Below are positions 60,494 to 64,000 of a DNA stretch of 64,000 nucleotides, in pieces. The position numbers and the translations under genes were made by a program. Every line of letters begins with the position of its first letter. Position 1 is the stretch's first letter. The notes below the pieces were generated by a model. The model did not search any database and was not told the DNA's origin. It worked only from the letters and a program-made list of their open reading frames with translations. The DNA comes from Pseudomonas crudilactis (GTDB taxonomy: Bacteria > Pseudomonadota > Gammaproteobacteria > Pseudomonadales > Pseudomonadaceae): the NCBI RefSeq assembly GCF_013433315.1, contig NZ_WXVV01000016.1, positions 62,001 to 126,000 on the forward strand. The letters run 5' to 3'.

Positions 60494-61978
60494 TTAGCGA
60501 CTCACCTTCCACGCATCCCCAGCCGGCGCCTTGCCATGGTCATACGGCTTGCCAATCCACATATAAACCAAGCCCAAGCCAATCACGATGGCCGTGCTCA
60601 ACACCATCGCATAGTTCACGTACCAAGCCGCATCCGGCGTACGTGGCCAGGCCATGTTGATGATTGCGCCAACGCCATACACCAGCGCGCCGATGTTCAC
60701 CGGCCAGCCCCAGGCGCCGAGGGTGAATTTGCCGCTCGGTTTCCAGCCTTTGCTGCGGGCGTACAGCGCGGCCAGCACGATCATCTGGAATGCGAGGTAG
60801 ATGCCGATGGCGGCGAAGCTGACGATGGTGGCGACGGCGTCTTGCAAGAAGAAGCCGAGGGCGATGATCAGCGCGGGCAGGACGCCGGACACGAACAGTG
60901 CGGCAACCGGTACTTGGGTGGTAGGAGAAATCTTTTTCAGCAGTCGGCTGCCGATGACCATTTCATCGCGAGCGTAGGAGTACAACAGACGACTCGCCGC
61001 GGCTTGCAGGCTGATGACGCAGGAGATGAAGGAAATCATCACCACGCCCATCACCACTTTCGAACCGACCGGGCCGAAGGCGTTGTTGAGGATGGTGGTG
61101 ACCGGGTCTTTGTCGGTGCCGTTAATCACCGCTTGCATGTCCGGCACAGCGAGGATCAGCGCCAGGCAGGCGAACATTGCTGCGATGCCGCCGATGTAGA
61201 TGGTCATGCGCATGGCCACCGGGATTTTTGCGCTCGGGTTCGGGGTTTCTTCAGCGACGTCGCCGCAGGCCTCGAAGCCGTAGTAGAGGAACATCCCCGC
61301 CAGCGATGCGGTGAGGAAGGCCGGCAGGTACGAGCCGTCGACGCTGATGTCGAAGGTGTTGAACAGCACGCTGAGCGGTTGATGGCGTTCGAATACCAGC
61401 AGGTACACGCCGACGATCACCGCGCCCACCAGTTCGCAGAGAAAACCGAACATGGCGATGCGCGCCAGCACTTTGGTGCCGCTGAGGTTGACCAGTGTGG
61501 CGAACAGGGTCAGCACCAGGGCGATGACGATGTTGGTGTTGTTGCTCGGTTCAAAACCGAGCATCGCGGCCAGGTACGGGCCAGCGCCGACGGCAACTGC
61601 AGCAATGGTTACGCAGAGGGCGATGGAGTAGATCCAGCCGACCATCCATGCCCATTTTTTACCGACCAATCGGCGTGCCCACGGGTAAACGCCGCCGGAA
61701 ATCGGGAACTGTGAAACCACTTCGCCGAAGATCAGGCACACCAGCAACTGGCCGCACCCGACCAGCAAGTAGGCCCAGAACATCGGTGGGCCGCCAGCGG
61801 CGAGGCACAGGCCGAAGAGGGTATAAACCCCTACGACCGGTGACAGATAAGTGAAGCCCAAAGCGAAGTTTTCCCACAGGCTCATGCTGCGGTTGAAGTT
61901 CGAGGTGTAGCCCAGTTTGCGCAGTTGTTCGGCATCGCTGTCGGCGACGGCTGCGGCGAGATCGGGTGAGGAACTCAT
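60494..61978 (-). CDS. APC-superfamily amino acid permease (UGA4/BAT1-like)
   Basis: 494 aa, twelve membrane segments. The N-terminus LRKLGYTSNFNRSMSLWENFALGFTYLSP and FGEVVSQFPISGGVYPWARRLVG are typical of the ACT/UGA4 branch, whose members carry GABA, choline or other amines. FYYGFEACGDVAEETPNPS-like motif (LYYGFEACGDVAEETPNP) is present. It lies 176 nt downstream of an aminobutyraldehyde dehydrogenase gene on the same strand, fitting GABA or polyamine uptake. Substrate not proven. Confidence 0.9.
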   Translation of the reverse strand: MSSSPDLAAAVADSDAEQLRKLGYTSNFNRSMSLWENFALGFTYLSPVVGVYTLFGLCLAAGGPPMFWAYLLVGCGQLLVCLIFGEVVSQFPISGGVYPWARRLVGKKWAWMVGWIYSIALCVTIAAVAVGAGPYLAAMLGFEPSNNTNIVIALVLTLFATLVNLSGTKVLARIAMFGFLCELVGAVIVGVYLLVFERHQPLSVLFNTFDISVDGSYLPAFLTASLAGMFLYYGFEACGDVAEETPNPSAKIPVAMRMTIYIGGIAAMFACLALILAVPDMQAVINGTDKDPVTTILNNAFGPVGSKVVMGVVMISFISCVISLQAAASRLLYSYARDEMVIGSRLLKKISPTTQVPVAALFVSGVLPALIIALGFFLQDAVATIVSFAAIGIYLAFQMIVLAALYARSKGWKPSGKFTLGAWGWPVNIGALVYGVGAIINMAWPRTPDAAWYVNYAMVLSTAIVIGLGLVYMWIGKPYDHGKAPAGDAWKVSR

Positions 61979-62120
61979 GTGTGTTTGCTCCGTGAAATCG
62001 GCAGATTTCGGATGGCCGAGGCCGTGGCGGGGCCATGCAGGCGCCGCCCGGGTCGGTAGTTATTGTTTTGGGATCCTGGTGGTGCGTAATGCCGGTTTCC
62101 TTCCTGAAACCGGGGTGACG

Positions 62121-62142
62121 CCTTCGCGAGCAGGCTCGCGAA
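62121..62142. repeat. REP-type half-element
   Basis: CCTTCGCGAGCAGGCTCGCG AAGC: truncated REP lacking the CTCCCACA end and lacking a partner. Confidence 0.6.
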
Positions 62143-62154
62143 GCTTGTAAAGGC

Positions 62155-63579
62155 TTAGTGCTTGAACATCACATGCCGAACCGTGGTGTAGTCCTCCAGC
62201 CCATACATGGACATGTCCTTGCCGTAACCGGACAATTTCTGACCGCCATGGGGCATTTCGCTGACAAGCATGAAGTGCGTATTCACCCATGTGCAGCCGT
62301 ACTGCAAACGCGCCGACATGCGATGCGCGCGTCCTACATCCGCTGTCCACACGGAGGACGCCAGGCCGTAGTCCGAATCGTTGGCCCATTCCAGTGCCTG
62401 TGCTTCATCAGTGAACTTTGTCACTGAAACCACCGGCCCAAACACTTCGCGACGAACGATCTCGTCGTCCTGCTGGGCATCGGCCAGCACGGTCGGTTCA
62501 AAGAAGAAGCCGTTACCGTCAACAGCCTTGCCGCCAGTGATCAAACGAATGTGCGACTGCGCCACGGCACGCTCGACAAACCCGGCCACACGGTCGCGAT
62601 GTTGCGCGGTGATCAGCGGCCCGAGTTCAGTCGACGGATCATCCTGCAAGCCGTACTTGATGCTGCTGACCGCCGCGCCAAGCTTCTCGACGAACTTGTC
62701 GTAGATGCCCTGCTGCGCGTAGATCCGGCACGCGGCGGTGCAGTCCTGCCCGGCGTTGTAGAAACCAAAGGTACGAATGCCTTCCACCGCCGCATCGATA
62801 TCGGCGTCGTCGAAGATGATCACCGGCGCCTTGCCGCCCAGTTCCATGTGCATGCGTTTGACGCAGTCGGCAGTGCTGGAAATGATGTTGGCGCCTGTGG
62901 CGATGGAGCCGGTCAGCGAAACCATGCGCACTTTCGGGTGAGTAACCAATGGGCTGCCAACGGTAGGACCGCGGCCAAACACCAGATTGAGTACACCGGC
63001 CGGGAAGATTTCCGACGCCAGTTCGGCCAGACGCAACGCGGTCAGCGGGGTTTGTTCCGACGGCTTGAGCACCACGGTATTACCGGCCGCCAGCGCCGGG
63101 GCGATTTTCCAGGCGACCATCATCAGCGGGTAGTTCCACGGCGCGATGGAGGCGATCACGCCGACCGGGTCGCGGCGGATCATCGAGGTGTGGCCGGGCA
63201 GGTATTCGCCACCGGCCGAACCGCTCATGCAACGGCTGGCGCCGGCGAAGAAACGGAACACGTCGGCGATCGCCGGAATCTCGTCGTTGAGCGCGGCGGT
63301 GTAGGGTTTGCCGCAGTTATCGGATTCGAGTTTGGCCAGCTCTTCGCCGTGGGCTTCGATGGCGTCGGCGAGTTTGAGCAGCAACAGCGAGCGGTCTTTT
63401 GGCGCGGTTTGCGACCAGTCGGCGAAGGCGTTGTCGGCAGCGCGCACGGCGGCATCGACCTGGGCTTCGCTGGCTTCGTTGATTTCTACCAGGACTTCGC
63501 CGAGCGAGGGATTGAGCACTGGTTGCGCCGGGCCTTCACCGTTGACCAGTTGGCCGTTGATCAGGAGTTTGGTTTGCAT
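62155..63579 (-). CDS. patD: Gamma-aminobutyraldehyde dehydrogenase
   Basis: 474 aa aldehyde dehydrogenase oxidising 4-aminobutanal to GABA (putrescine degradation). Signatures: APWNYPLMMVAWKIAPALAAG, the catalytic Glu in MELGGKAPVIIF, and the nucleophilic Cys in NAGQDCTAACRIY, the YdcW/PatD form. Adjacent to the end of an ABC permease gene as in ydcSTUVW, which supports the assignment over a general betaine-aldehyde enzyme. ATG 63579. Confidence 0.92.
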   Translation of the reverse strand: MQTKLLINGQLVNGEGPAQPVLNPSLGEVLVEINEASEAQVDAAVRAADNAFADWSQTAPKDRSLLLLKLADAIEAHGEELAKLESDNCGKPYTAALNDEIPAIADVFRFFAGASRCMSGSAGGEYLPGHTSMIRRDPVGVIASIAPWNYPLMMVAWKIAPALAAGNTVVLKPSEQTPLTALRLAELASEIFPAGVLNLVFGRGPTVGSPLVTHPKVRMVSLTGSIATGANIISSTADCVKRMHMELGGKAPVIIFDDADIDAAVEGIRTFGFYNAGQDCTAACRIYAQQGIYDKFVEKLGAAVSSIKYGLQDDPSTELGPLITAQHRDRVAGFVERAVAQSHIRLITGGKAVDGNGFFFEPTVLADAQQDDEIVRREVFGPVVSVTKFTDEAQALEWANDSDYGLASSVWTADVGRAHRMSARLQYGCTWVNTHFMLVSEMPHGGQKLSGYGKDMSMYGLEDYTTVRHVMFKH

Positions 63580-63630
63580 GGTTTTGTCCTCTTTGCAGCA
63601 ATTGTTATTTTTCTGAAGAAACCGAAACCC

Positions 63631-63720
63631 TGTGGGAGCGAGCTTGCTCGCGAAGGCGGTGTGTCAGTCGACATCAATGTTGAATGTCATGGCCTCTTCG
63701 CGAGCAAGCTCGCTCCCACA
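63631..63720. repeat. REPIN-type inverted repeat
   Basis: TGTGGGAGCGAGCTTGCTCG... and ...CGAGCAAGCTCGCTCCCACA between patD and the ABC permease gene of the same operon. Confidence 0.9.
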
Positions 63721-63746
63721 GGGGAAAGTGGATATCGGTTGAATAT

Positions 63747-64000
63747 TTATTTGCCGCCGCTGCCGGCGACGCTTTCGCCACCACGCGTCAGGTAATACGC
63801 GCCGAGAATCGGCAGCATGGTCACCATCATCACCAGCATCGCGACGACATTGGTCACTGGCACATCCCGTGGTCGGCTCAGTTGATTGAGCAGCCACAAC
63901 GGCAACGTGCGTTCATGCCCGGCGGTAAACGTGGTGACGATGATCTCGTCGAACGACAGCGCAAACGCCAACATGCCGCCGGCCAGCAACGCCGAGCCGA
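63747..64000 (-). CDS. ABC transporter permease, C-terminal part (spermidine/putrescine type; YdcV-like)
   Basis: Only the last 84 or so residues are in the window; the start lies to the right. The visible end has the permease EAA-loop region LAFALSFDEIIVTTFTAGHERTL and a final membrane segment NVVAMLVMMVTMLPILGAYYL, typical of PotC/YdcV. With patD and the permease it suggests a polyamine/GABA import and catabolism operon. Confidence 0.9.
   Translation of the reverse strand, partial: GSALLAGGMLAFALSFDEIIVTTFTAGHERTLPLWLLNQLSRPRDVPVTNVVAMLVMMVTMLPILGAYYLTRGGESVAGSGGK

Noticed and set aside
60536..61714. 392-codon plus-strand frame opposite the permease
   Set aside because: Composition dominated by Asp, His, Gln and Arg, typical of antisense to membrane proteins; no ribosome-binding site.

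Overview
This 64 kb window is a chromosomal segment of a gamma-proteobacterium, most likely a Pseudomonas of the P. fluorescens group. The evidence is high GC with G/C-ending codons, Pseudomonas-type gene neighbourhoods (valS-holC-pepA-lptFG, lepA-lepB-rnc-era-recO-pdxJ, ffh-rpsP-rimM-trmD-rplS, dsbC-hom-thrC), a fused EIIA-HPr-EI protein in a nag operon, Pseudomonas-restricted families (DUF6124, DUF3509), and many copies of the palindromic TGTGGGAGCGAGC-type intergenic repeat. No rRNA, tRNA, CRISPR array, prophage or intact insertion sequence was seen.

Layout. 0-6 kb: valS (5' part), holC, pepA, and the divergently oriented LPS-export permease genes lptF-lptG. 6-12 kb: lepA, lepB, rnc, era, recO, pdxJ (translation, secretion, RNA processing, repair, vitamin B6). 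12-18 kb: mltF and purL, then a small NIF3/YqfO-like gene. 18.2-20.2 kb: a gene-poor stretch with several classes of dispersed repeat, a highly structured leader in front of a DUF6124 gene, and an orphan single-Ig-domain protein. 20.2-27.6 kb: an N-acetylglucosamine operon read leftwards (nagR-nagA-nagB2-ptsI fusion-nagE) that senses, imports, phosphorylates, deacetylates and deaminates GlcNAc. 27.8-36.2 kb: L,D-transpeptidase, two NUDIX enzymes, gamma carbonic anhydrase, DUF1289, a VUT transporter, purT, an MFS porter, a CNNM/CBS protein and a CcsA-like membrane protein. 36.4-40.2 kb: ffh and the rpsP operon. 40-47.5 kb: thioesterase, Na+/H+ antiporter, xerD, dsbC, hom, thrC. 47.6-49.6 kb: a sensor lacking its kinase half plus a degenerate receiver. 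49.7-58 kb: DUF3509, TIGR02285, CoA-transferase, yaeQ, recJ, an Old Yellow Enzyme and opgD. 58.3-60.4 kb: a small accessory patch (61-aa protein, antitoxin-like protein, BRO-N protein with structured leader, AbrB/PIN toxin-antitoxin pair). 60.5-64 kb: a GABA/putrescine-type catabolic block (APC permease, aminobutyraldehyde dehydrogenase, end of an ABC permease).

Most of the window is core genome. The strongest leads for something undescribed are in RNA and repeats. (1) The DUF6124 leader at about 19.09-19.31 kb has two hairpins with the same 9-nt loop, and one internal strand that is complementary to both loops. (2) The leader of the BRO-N gene at 59.37-59.50 kb is closed by a perfect 9-bp long-range stem. 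(3) Two large palindromic elements (3283-3557 and 37792-37949) have unrelated arms but a similar asymmetric core. (4) A terminator-shaped hairpin sits just in front of hom. (5) The sensor/receiver pair at 47.6-49.5 kb has lost the residues needed for phosphotransfer. None of these was tested by folding or database search; the decisive checks are given with each finding.
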